64,000 nt of DNA from Stereum hirsutum FP-91666 SS1 (lineage: Eukaryota; Basidiomycota; Agaricomycetes; Russulales; Stereaceae), in assembly GCF_000264905.1 (NCBI RefSeq), contig NW_006763132.1:2268719-2332718 (forward strand). The letters are read 5' to 3'. The translations under genes were made by a program, and so were the position numbers. Shown here piece by piece: positions 45,551-56,604 of this stretch (positions within the stretch are counted from its first letter, which is position 1; every line of letters starts with the position of its first letter). Under the pieces are notes generated by a model that did no database searches, was not told the DNA's origin, and saw nothing but the letters and a program-made list of their open reading frames with translations.

Positions 45551-46181
45551 GCTTTGAGAGTTGAAGTTCTGAAGAGAGGAGGACGGATAACAAGATGGAA
45601 AGCAACACGCTCACATCGAGGTCACTCAGTCAACGGACAACTTTGAACTAACTCCACCGGCCCAATAAGCGCTCTCCGCTAATTTCCGAATAGACCCTAA
45701 CCCCAGCCTGACCCCTCCTTGTGATCGGTGCCACCCAGATCATGATGAACGGTGACCGCCATGTTTACTGTGCCATTGTGAGCTATGGTGGGAATCGAAT
45801 CTCTCCTCTCCGTCGCACCGATAAATTCAACGATGTCCATCACGAGAACATCCTCTGCCAGAGCGCAACAAATTCATAACTTGTCGACCTCAAAGTGCGA
45901 GTCAAGCACATCACGTTGACGTGTGCCAGTGTACTTATCGGAGACCAATATTGAGATCCATAACCGGATGTACTACTAATACACACAAAAAAAAAGAGAC
46001 CGAAAATGATGAAGCGAAAACCAAAGCCTGAGCCTGAGCCCGAGCCCGACCATACAGGCCAATATGTCCCTATCCCACATGAAAAAAAAAATCCACCCAC
46101 TGCAACGTACTATACACAGTCTACACCGATCCGTCCCCCCTCCCTCCCCTCCCCTCCCCTCCCGTATAACAGTAACCGAAC
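45551..46181. other. Intergenic region, no supported gene
   Basis: About 630 bp between two minus-strand genes. It includes A-runs (45988-45996 and 46081-46090) and a C/T-rich stretch of CCCTCC repeats (46134-46163), in the 3' flank of the aquaporin gene. Confidence 0.45.
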
Positions 46182-48348
46182 TCACGCCTTACTATGCCCC
46201 GTAACCTCACTCCTGCTCTCGTGCGCCTTACCCTCTAGGTCCGGGGAGGAGGCATGGCCGATGGTAGGCAGGCCGGCGTGGGACGTCACGGTGGACGTAC
46301 CGTTCGGGTACATGTGCGTGTTCTCGACGTGCTCGAGGTGGGCTTTGTGGCCTTCTAGCCATGCTCTGTTGGGGCCGGGGACGACTGTCAATGTATGCGA
46401 TACACACACGGTCAAAAGTCAGTACTTTGGTCTCGATACAGATACGAAGGAGGTTGGAGGAGAAAGAGGTAGAGGTAGAGGAATACGGGAACGGAACAGA
46501 GCGGTGGAGATCATGGGTTCAAGTTGTGATGACCGTGAAACCGAAGGGGAAGGAAGGGAGAGAGAATAGCGAATAACAGAGACGAAGGTCCGACAACGCA
46601 CCTCGACTAGAATCCACGAACATAAACTCATAACACAAGAACGAACACACCGTCGCCGGGATAGACGTCAGTCCCGCTATAGCGGCATACCGTCCGCCTG
46701 AGGCTTTCAGGCCCCAGATCGTGATGGCCATTAGACGGGCACCGATGTCGCGTGCGGGGTTGGCGGCGACTGGGAGTTTGAACGTTCGTGATTAGTATTA
46801 GTACAGGTCGAATAGGAGGAAGGAAGGAAGGAGACGATGAGGGAGGGAGGGGGTGTGGAAGGGGACGGGGACGGGGAAGAAGACTTACGACCGACGGGGG
46901 AGTAGCCCCAGACCGCGATAGCACTATCAACGAGTACCGGGACACACATCAGATACATGCGAGGGAATACAATGCACGGAAGAAAAATGATGGACGATGG
47001 AGATGGATAGAGAGGGACTTACTAGACGAAAGCGATAACCCAAGGTGCAGCAGCGGGCGGACAGAAAAAGTTGGTAGGATCGAGGCAGGCAAAGATCGTC
47101 AGGCCGATCACGAAATCCTATAAGTAAACAGTAGTCGTGAGTCCAACGTCCGAGCGAAAACGAAACCCATGTAGTCCAATGGCAGTGAACGCGATCCGAA
47201 GAGGAAACGAAACCGAGAAACTTACGACGACGAACTCATTAATGAGTATCAATCCCAGACTCGAGCCCGTAGTAGCGTAGAGCGCGAAGATGCCGGCGGG
47301 GCCTGTGGGTTGGAACATGACGGTGTCGAAGGTCCCGCTGGCGATGAGTGCGTCTTCGACTGTCTGAAAACCGCCAACGACGAGGGTGAGTAAGAGAAGA
47401 AGTGGAATGATGGAAAGAGAAGAAAGGGAATGATGGAAAGAGAGGAGCGAGGATGGGATAGTACAGTACCACGATGATATGTTTCCATTGGAGATAGATG
47501 ATCAGACATGCGACGTACGCGCCTAGGATTTGCGCGATTATGTATCTATGTCGAGAGTAATCCGCAGTGAACACCAAGTCCTACACATGAGGAGAGAAAG
47601 AAGGAGAAATACTGACCTGACAGCCTTCAACGGCGGGAACCCCTTAAAGAGCGTCATCACGATCGTAATAGCAGGATGCAGATGCCCACCACTCGTCGCG
47701 CTACAGATGACGAGTGCGAGGACGATACCGATCGCGTACGCGAAGCCCACGGTGAACAGGGCTGTATGATGTACGTTCAAGTTCATCATGCGGGGGAAGT
47801 CATTATGCGAGGCAAGACAGTCAGTCCTGAGTAAGTATAGCACGCTGGGATGGAGGAGTAGGAGATGGAGGAGATGGAGGAGTAGGAGATGGGGAGGACG
47901 TACAGCCGAGCTCTTCACCGACAAAACCTCCAAGGATCCAGGCTGCTGTGGATCCGATACCTGGGTACGCAGAAACGAGAGTGCATTCACATTAGCGTGC
48001 TAAGCTAATGGAGGATGTGTCCAACATACTACATACCAGCATAACAATATAAAAATACCCCAAGCTACAAATAAAAAAGTGGGTGCGGAAGTCGAGTTAC
48101 CAAGTGCGGATAACAATGGAATGAGCATGAATGATGAGCATGCGATCACGAAATCCCATAGTAAAAAAAGTCGGGGTTGGAGATGGAGATGGACATACAA
48201 ATTCAGCAAAACACTCCACGAACCAATGCGCCCCGCGGTGCCTCGTCCTCTCCCAACGAGTTAAGAACGCAGGCCGACGCTGCATATCCGCCAGATGCAG
48301 CGTCTCATGCCGTGGTGTATACTGATGTTGATGGTCCGTGCCCGACAT
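46182..48348 (-). CDS. Aquaglyceroporin (MIP family)
   Basis: Start MSGTDHQHQYTPRHETLHL at 48348. Exons join WFVECFAEF-LGVFLYCYAG-IGSTAAWILGGFVGEELGC, then ALFTVGFAYAIGIVLALVICSATSGGHLHPAITIVMTLFKGFPPLKAVRYIIAQILGAY, LIIYLQWKHIIV, FDTVMFQPTGPAGIFALYATTGS, INEFVVDFVIGLTIFACLDPTNFF, IAVWGYSPV and AANPARDIGARLMAITIWG. The second pore motif is intact as NPARD, and the Asp after Arg marks glycerol-type channels. The first NPA motif reads HPA. The C-terminal tail of about 65 residues (PGPNRAWLEGHKAHLEHVENTH...) is cytosolic. Eight or more exons; several introns are longer than usual (to about 170 nt). Predicted to conduct water and/or glycerol at the plasma membrane. Confidence 0.9.
47851..47893 (+). 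repeat. Purine-rich minisatellite in an aquaporin intron
   Basis: Imperfect repeats of GGAGGAGTAGGAGAT and GGAGGAGAT lie inside the intron between the EELGC and ALFTVGF exons, on the non-coding strand. Confidence 0.7.
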
Positions 48349-51300
48349 GTTGAACCGTCTCGGTTGCACGTATAATAATGAAAATGGAAGGAGCGGTGAT
48401 GCGCTGCTGGGTCTTGTGTTCGTAGAGATCGGGAGCGGCTAGCGAAGGTTGATGTCGTCAAAGATCAGGATCACAGAGGAGAGGCGCCTGAGGTAGTAGG
48501 TAGACAGACAGCAATGGTCAGAGGTCAGAGGGCGCGAACTTGAGCGTTCACGAAGGGAAGGAAAGCCCCTACCTACGCAAGGGGGAAGCACACGCACACA
48601 CCTCCCTCCCTCCTACTTATACCCTATCCCACAAGCTACTTACATATCCCCACTCCCCCCTCACCTGCCACCCGCATCACCTGCAACGGGACCTATCCCC
48701 ATCCCTATCCCGAACAGCTGAATTCTAATTGAAGATTGCAGACTGAGACTGCTGACCCACGACCCACGCACGATAAAAACCCACAGACAAGATCTGGAGA
48801 TCGGGATTCCAAGTACGGAGAGCTGAGCGCCTGGTGATGCGAGGTCAGGTGGGAGGGGAGCGAGAGTCTGGTTTGGGAAATGGTGCTTGGGGGGTGTGTT
48901 CCTCGTATGGAGGAGGTGACGGCAGGGGGATTGGCTGGGTCAGGAGGAAGTGTTCACATGACTTTGAGATGCGACGGAAGGGCGGTGGATGACGAGGATA
49001 TGTTGACCGTGACGGTCGATGGGCGATGGTCATGGATGCCGGGTGTGAGACGAAGAGCGAGACGCGTCGATACGGCTGGACGATACCAACCAACCAATAG
49101 TGCGCGGTTGATTGTTGAACGTTGAATAGTTGATCCATTCGTCGAATGTGTGAGTCTGTTCCTCGAGCTCGATGGGGTTGTGTCGCGGTCTCGCTCTTGT
49201 TTGATTCAATCGTACAACAACTTGAATACCGAATGTCGCGGATATCTGCGATCGGCGTAGGTCACCGGTCGCGGAGGCGAGATCACACCGAGAGGGGAAA
49301 TATCGTTCCAAGAACTTCCGCCGCCTTGGGGGACGAGGAGGGAGAGGGGGGAATAAGCAATGGACCACTGGAACGATCAGTCGGAGGCAAAACTGGACAA
49401 CTGGCATACATAGGGGCAAACCAGTCGACGATAGAGTCTGGATACATACGATAGACCCATTGCGATGAGGAGTCGTGCCTGGACGTCAGTGCCACTGTGT
49501 CAGTATTGGAATGAAATCAGCCGAGAGCAACAACTCGAACTTGCCAGTGTCCAATTTAAATGTCCATGAAGTTTAAAAGCTGAACTGCTGACACCCTCCC
49601 CGCATCCCGTGGTCTCCCCGTCCGACTTTTTACCCCGCACTACCCCGCATTAACGAGTCCGTCGGAACCTTTGCTATGTTTCACTTGGTGAGGGAAGGAA
49701 GGTCAGGAGAGCGTCTAACGAGGTCTTGGTGGGAAGCAATCGACTTTGTTAGGCAAGACTGGCGTTGTGGTAATCTGGCAGATAGAGCCTGTTCGTCAAG
49801 CCGCGGGATCGCGCGATGCGGAAGGTTTGACACGATGGTGATTCGTCAGAATTACGCCGGCGGGACTCGAGTAAGGTACTGTGCTTGGGATTTTTGAGGT
49901 CCCATGAACGGAGGATGGGATGGATGTCTGGTGACTTGTGTGCTTGAAGTTGGTCGAGACTCGAAAGATGACGTGCACGATATGGACACTGACAGAGTGA
50001 GTGGTAGCTGCTGGGTCACTGTGATTTGCCAAGGGATATCAAGCCGTGCTCTTGTCCGACTACGTACTGTGTAGAGTATGTCGTATCAACCAACAACGAA
50101 ATATGCGCAGAAAACGATACAGGACGAGAACATAGGGACATACGATGACAGTGACAGGATTCCCGGACGCGCACGGTCTGCATGAGTATTCGAACACAAT
50201 ATGCAACTTGAAGCGGTCAACGTGCAACGAGTCACCAACCCCAACACGCCCGGAATCAAGCACAGTGGCATGCGACTCGATACACGTAGAGTAGAACCTT
50301 CGCTCGTTCCAGTTTCGTTCCGTATTGAAACTCCAAGTCGGACGAAGCTCACAGTGTACATGCATTCTTTGCTTCAACTTCAAGGGACGATACCTCACGA
50401 GCATAGCTGTTCTTTGTCCATACAAAACCTGGAATCTCCAGTTGAGGCAATCTACTATGACATTTGCGTGGACGATCTCGCATGCGGGATGTGAGCACAT
50501 ATGACGCTGAGATTGAAAAGCTACATCAATATAACCATATAGACGAGTAGCCTCAGAATGAGAACACATACGCACTTTTGAAAGAGCTACATCAGCTGCA
50601 TGCGTTTTCTAGTCATGTAGGAATGAGCGGACTCTGAGCGTAGGTCAACTCCCGGTCTCTACGACACAATGAAGAGCGCCCTCGTCGATGACTGCTCCCA
50701 GCCTTCGAGCGATTTACTTATACTGTACAGGGCGGAGAGGACGCCACTCATCAAGATATTGAGGAATGCCAGAGACAACATCGGGTCCAAAATAAACAAG
50801 CAAGGTTCATGCTGTATATATCGGCGATCATTTATAGAAGCGGCCGTACGCTTTGAATGCCATCCTTGCTGAAAACACGAGAGCCTTGGAACGTGAAGTT
50901 TCAATTTGAGTGGGGCAACTTGGTTGTGATGATGGCGAACGAGACGGTGAAGGTAACGGCCTACGTGAGTGGCGATAGAATACAGCCTGAGCCCAGCTTG
51001 ATCAATCTGGAAGAATCGAGGGTTGTGAACGGGAAGGGTGAGAAAAAGAGGCAGTCGTTGCGGAGAACTCGTTTGGCGAACGAACACGCGTCGGGACCCC
51101 GGATGCTGGTGCTCTGCACGGACCAAGCGAATGAGAAGAGCAGACACGGCGACTGTCCGTAGCCATCCTATTTTCTGAGTGACCCAGAAAATGCACAGGA
51201 TACCAAATAGACGCCAGAAAATATGTCGCAATTTTAATGAAGATAATTGGGGGAATGGAGAGGCCAAGGCTGGGCGTGGGCGGGAGACCCCGGAAGGGGC

Positions 51301-51641
51301 TGCGAAGGTTTGAGAGCGCGGCTGCTGTTCGCATATAATTCCACTTGTACCCCCTCGTCGTCGTCGTCGCCGTCGCCGCCGCCGTCGCTGCCCAGCGTCC
51401 GCCTCGCCCTTCCCGCCTTTTCCTTCATTACGCCCGGCGTCCCACACGAACGATCCAGCATCGTCCCCTTCAACGCGCGCGCCTTTTACACTTCACGCGT
51501 CCCGCCTTATCTTCTCACCACTCATCGTTCTCTGCAACAGCCGACTGACTGACTGACGACCGAACGCATTTCCGCCTTGACATTCGCCTGACTGAATTTT
51601 CTTTTTTTCTTTCGCTTCCTCTTTCTCATATTACTTCTTCA
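48349..51641. other. 3.3 kb divergent region, no gene confidently called
   Basis: This is the largest gap in the window. It must hold the aquaporin and ataxin-2 promoters. Non-repetitive plus-strand frames at 50201-50494 (97 codons, ending ICVDDLACGM) and 50857-51162 (101 codons, with WNVKFQFEWGNLVVMM) might be exons of an unknown gene. A (CGT/CGC)n trinucleotide run lies at about 51355-51385, and the 5' flank of the ataxin-2 gene (51560-51640) is T/C-rich. Nothing here matches a family I know. Confidence 0.4.
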
Positions 51642-54600
51642 ATGTCTACCGTCAGACAGCCAAAAGCGACGAGGAAGGGCGTCAACGACAACGCTCCTTC
51701 AGCTCGGTCCGTCCTACTACTTTGCCCTCTATTTCTACCGACTAGCGCACTCATAGCATGTTCAGTCGCCCAGCATGGTCCAACGCTGCACGTCCCTCGC
51801 CCACATTCTCCCCGGGCCCGAACAGCTCTCGTCTCCCTAACGGTCCCCCCGCAGCCCCCTCCGCTTTCCCTCCTCTCAACGGCACCCCTCGCCCCGAAGC
51901 TCAACACGACAAGACCCTCCAAGCTCTCTCTGGCTTGACGGTGCGTTTTCGGTCTCTTCGTATCCCAAGCAAAAAATGTGTAGATTAGGGCTTTATTACT
52001 TGGGTGGCCCGTCTCTTCCACGCGCATCATGGGCATTCCGCGGGAATAAGTTGACAGCTCAATCTGTGTTTCTGTTTCGTCTGTTGCTGTTGCATGGTAT
52101 GATCTGTTGTTGCTGCAGATGCTGCCGTTTGAGCAAGCAATGCGTTCCCTTGTGGCGGTGTGTTTATGCCTGATGCACGTACGGGCGAGAGCGCTTTCTA
52201 TCTCACTGTGGCGGCCCACAGACCGCTTCTCCCGCTCTTCGAAAGCCCCTGTGCATGCATTGCCGTTTTTCCCACCTACCGTCCTGTCCGGGCGCCACAT
52301 TCCCCTCCCCTTCCTTCTCTTTACACCTATCTTGCCTCCACCCATCCCTTCTCCTTCTCCTACTCATTCATCTCTTCTCTCCCCTTCCTCTCTCCCTCCC
52401 TCGAACAACAAACAGGGCACGACCATAACCCTCTCCACCAAGACCTCCATCCGCTACGAAGGCGTCGTCCTCTCCACCAACGGCGAAGGCGACACCACCG
52501 GCGTCACCCTCAAGGACGTCAAGGATATCTCGAACCCCGGCGCGCCCCTTAAGGACCAGATCTTTATCGCCTCGACGAATATCGAGGGGTGGCAGTCGGG
52601 CCCGGCGGACGCGAAGGCGCCGGTGGGGAATGGGGATTGTATGTTTGACTCTTCTTGTCTTCGTCTTTCTTTCTTTCTTCGTTTGATGTGTTGTTTGTTG
52701 ACGGTTTGCTCTCCCTTTCCACCTTGTACCCTTCTCGCGCGCGCACCAACCCACCAACCCACCATCACGATCACGCACACGCACACACAAACAGCCTTCA
52801 AAACCGACACCGATATCTCCACCAAAGCTCCGCCCCGACGCGAACGCGAACTGAAAGCATGGGCGGACGACATCCCAGGGCCCGGCACACCCCCTTACGG
52901 CTCCGACGAACTCACCTTCGGCGAACTCTCCTTCGCCTCCGGGCCCGGCTCCGCCTCGCACAACGCCGCCTCCAACAACCTCAACGGCTCCACCGGTCCC
53001 GTCGGCATCGGCATCGGAGGAGGTCCAGGTGGGGGAAGTGGTGGGGGAGGAGGAGGAGGAGGAGGAGGAGGAGGGGGCCAAGGATCGAGACATGTGGACG
53101 AACTGACGTTCGGGCCGGGCGCGACGACGGGCGGAGGCCAGAATTGGGACCAGTTCGCTGCGAACGAGAAGTTGTTCGGGGTGCGGACGCAGTTTGATGA
53201 GGATGCGTATACGACGAAGATTGATCGGAATGCGGCGGATTATAAGGAAAGGGAGAGGAGGGCGCAGGTGTTGGCGAATGAGATTCAGACGGTGCGTTTT
53301 TTTCCCCTCCCCCCTGTTTTCCTTTTTTTGTTTTGTTTTGCTCGGTGAAGGTTTTTCGGGGACGGTTTGGTGTGGGTTTTGTGAAAGGGAGAGGGGGGGT
53401 GGCGTTTTCTTGATTTGTTTTATTGTTTTGGGTGGTGGTCGTGAGGGTTGTTTATTTGTGGCGTCGTTGCCGCGTGGGGTTGGCGGAGATGAACGGGGCT
53501 GACTTTGTATGCTTCTCTTTTCGTTTCCTTTCGTTGCTGTTCGGGATGCCTTTTGGACCGGGTCGGGGTATGATACGGCCGACACAGTCCTCGTCGAACA
53601 ACCCTCACATCGCCGAAGAACGCCAGATGAACAACGTCGACGATAGCGGGATCAACGAGGAAGACAAGTACGTTCCTCCTTCTCTTCTCTTCTCACGCGC
53701 CACACATACCCCACTCCCCCCACTCTCCTCCTCCTCCTCCCTCCTCTCTTCTTCTTCCTCCTCTTCCTCTTCTTTCTCCTCCCCCTCCCCCTCCCTCTCT
53801 CCGACTCAAAACTCACAAATCTCCGCTCCAACTCTACACTACACAGATACGGCGCCGTCGTCCGCGGCACAAACGCCTACATCCCCCCCGGCGCACGCAG
53901 AGGCGGACTCTCCACCGGTCCCGGTCCCTCTCCGTCTCCCAAGCCCCCCATCAACGGGAATGGGAATGGGAAGGTGGAGGTGCCGAAGGTGTCGATCAAT
54001 GCGCCGGACGGGACCGCGGTGCAGCCGCCTCCGAGTGCGAGCGAGGGGAATTCGAAGGGGGCGTCGCCTGGGCCTGCGGGGAATAAGGTCCGTTCTTTGC
54101 TTTCACTCTTGATTTATCTTGCTGTTTCATTTCCCCTCGACTCCTTTTTTGTGGGAGGAGGTGGGATGTGTGATGTTGGGTGTTCGTCGTGCTGATTGGT
54201 TCCGTTTCTCGAATTGTTGTTGTTGTTGGTGGTGAATGTGTGGATATGCGGTGAATGTGTGGATGGCGATTAACAGCAGCCTGCGGACGCCCTGCCCGCC
54301 TTCCGCGATTTCGTGACGAACGAGAAGGTGAGGTTGACGCAGAAGAGGCAGACGATCATGAAGAACGAGCGGGATAAGCGTATGGCGGACTTGCTCAAGT
54401 TTTCGCAGTCGTTCAAGGTGCGTCGTTGTCATTATTCTTTGTGTGATGTGCGCTAATGATTATCCTGCCCTACCCCACTGATTCAAACAGCTCAACAAAC
54501 CCATCCCGGACGATCTTGTCACCATCCTCGCCAAGGACGAGGAGAAACAGCGTGCGATCCGTCAGAAATCCGCAGAAGACGCCGCGTCCGCCCAAGCGCG

Positions 54601-55644
54601 CACCATCGGCGTTTCAATCGTCACCACCGGCCCCATCGCCTCCGCCTCCGCCAACAAACTCGCCGCCGCCGCTGGAGGTGCCGCTCCCCAACACCAAGCC
54701 GCCTCCGCCGCGAAGAAAGCTCCTGGTGCTGGTGGTGCTACACCCGCCAAGTCCGCCGTCGATGCCGCTAAAGCGGCCGCGAAGCCTGCGAGGTTCAGCA
54801 TGGTCATTCAACCGATTCCGCCGTTCAAGGGGTCTGGGAAGAAACCTACTGGGGGTGCTGGTGCGCCTGCTTCGGCGACCGGACAGGGGCCGACGACGAG
54901 CAAGTCTGGGCCTGCGATCGCGATGCCTTCGTCTGCTTCGCCTGCGCAGACGCAGAACCAGATGCAGAGCCCGACGACGGCGAACCGGTTGAATGTGAAC
55001 GCTTCGTCGTTCAGGCCGAATCCGAAGGCGGTGGCGTTTACGCCTGTGAGCGTGAGTGTTCTTTTTATTATTATTGATGGTTTGTTTGGAATTGGAAGGG
55101 TGTGGTGGGCTGATTCGTTGTGGTGTGTCCGTGTAGGCTTCGCCAAGTACTGCTAGTCCCTCTGCTGCTCAATCCCCGAAAGTCAAGGCCGCGGTAAGGG
55201 ACTTTGTCCGTTTCCTGCTCGCTGTGGATACTGATACTGGTGCCCGCATTTCCATAGCCTGCCCATGAAGCCCCCTCCACCCCCAACCCCTTCTTCGGCA
55301 CCAAACCACTCAAGAAGACGCCCGTGCACGTCAAAGACGACTTCAACCCATTCAAATACGCCAAAGTCGCGGACGCGACCGCCGTCGCCGCACTCTGGCC
55401 TTACCAAGGCAAGCGCTACATGCAACTCTTCCCGCCCATCTCCGCGCCACCCCAGCAACAGCAGCAGCAGCAACAGCAGCCGCCGCATCAACCGCCCCAA
55501 CCGCAACAGTCGCCACATATGGGCATGGCGATGGCGCCGATGATCCCGCCTGGGCCTCCGCCGCCGCAGTTGCCCCCACCGCCGCCTTATGAGGAGGAGA
55601 ATCCGGCGCAGGCTGCGGCTGCTGTTCAGCAGCAACAACAGGCC

Positions 55645-55678
<34 letters not shown>

Positions 55679-56604
55679 CTCAGCAGCAACAACAGCAGCA
55701 ACAACAACAGGCCCAGCAACAACAGCAACAACAGCAGGCTGCGGCGGTTGCGCAGAGGGGAGGTTATGTTTATGCTTATCCTCCTTATGCCCATTACGGC
55801 CAGGTGCGTTTTCGGTGTTTTGGTCTTGGTTTCGGAGTATGGGAGATGAGCTGAATGTGTCGTTGGCAGATGATGCCTGGTATGGCACCTCCACCCCCGG
55901 GCGCATTCATCCCTGGTCCTTATATGCAACACATGCCCTACCCACCCACCATGCCTCCTCCAAACGGTCAATTCCCAGGTGCGTAGCATCCGACTTTCTG
56001 TCGATCTCCGTCCACGACTATGTTTCCTTACATCATACCTCTCCTTCCTCCCCTAAAAACCCCCAACTAATACAGGTTATCCAGCCATGTACCCATCTCC
56101 ACAAATGGGACAAATGCCTCGTAAGTCCATTTCTCCTCCAGTCTCAAGCATTTTTTGTCCCGGATCCGGTCGTGACAGTATTTGTTTTCTTTTTCTTTTT
56201 CCTTTCTTTTTTCGCGGTGCATTTTTGCATTCCTCCTTTTTTAAAATAAAGCCTTTTTAGCGCCCGGTGCATATGCCATGCCGCCCCCGCCGCCTGGAGC
56301 GCAGTATCCGCCACCGCCTAATGGAGCTGGGGGACCGAGACCTTCGATGCCGCCTACGCCTATCCCGACTCACGCACACCCATACTACACCCAGTCTCCT
56401 CAACGTGAGTAGTCGCTTCCTCCTGTTCACCACTACTTCCTTTCCATTTTCGATGTGAGTTTGCTAAACTATTGTGGATGTTTGGCAGTACAACACGCAG
56501 TGCCGTACCCGATGATGATGCCCCCCACTGGACCACCAAACGTCCCGCCACACGGATATGAACAGGGTCCGCCACAGCCGATGGGTGGCGTGCCACACGC
56601 TTGA
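51642..56604 (+). CDS. PBP1: Ataxin-2/Pbp1 homologue (stress-granule RNA-binding factor)
   Basis: ATG at 51642. N-terminal disordered exons (FSRPAWSNAARPSPTFSPG), then the Lsm domain over LSGLTGTTITLSTKTSIRYEGVVLS...GVTLKDVKDI...IFIASTNIEGW. LsmAD follows: DELTFG repeats, WDQFAANEKLFGVRTQFDEDAYTT, NPHIAEERQ and EEDKYGAVVRGTNAYIPPGARR. A PAM2-type motif (RLNVNASSFRPNPKA, about 54988) should bind the poly(A)-binding protein MLLE domain. The C-terminus has NPFFGTKPLKKTPVHVKDDFNPFKY, poly-Q tracts, and Pro/Met/Gly-rich YPAMYPSPQMGQMP-type sequence ending VPHA. A poly-Gly run lies at about 53035-53080. Ataxin-2 proteins promote polyadenylation, mRNA stability and stress-granule assembly. Two introns are very long for this genome (51941-52415 and 53293-53587). 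Confidence 0.9.
53700..53815 (+). repeat. Polypyrimidine tract inside an ataxin-2 intron
   Basis: About 115 nt composed mostly of CCT, TCC and CTT units within the intron between the NEEDK and YGAVVRG exons. It is much longer than the usual acceptor pyrimidine tract of these genes. Confidence 0.7.
55627..55737 (+). repeat. CAG/CAA tract encoding poly-Gln
   Basis: About 37 codons, nearly all CAG or CAA, interrupted by single Ala codons at two or three places, in the coding exon of the ataxin-2 homologue. A shorter Gln run lies at 55454-55480. The uninterrupted CAG stretch at 55647-55676 is about ten codons. Confidence 0.9.

Noticed and set aside
29779..48348. A transport or secondary-metabolite gene cluster (MFS, ferroportin, aquaporin, DUF4246, with the reductase nearby).
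   Set aside because: No core biosynthetic enzyme or pathway regulator is present, and the genes are interleaved with unrelated housekeeping genes such as BUB1.
50659..51447. Minus-strand open frame of 262 codons.
   Set aside because: Its N-terminal part is an Arg run produced by a trinucleotide repeat, the composition is unlike a folded protein, and no family or splice pattern supports it.
55183..55989. Minus-strand frame of 268 codons opposite the ataxin-2 poly-Q region.
   Set aside because: It is a Leu-rich shadow of the CAG repeat (CTG read on the other strand).
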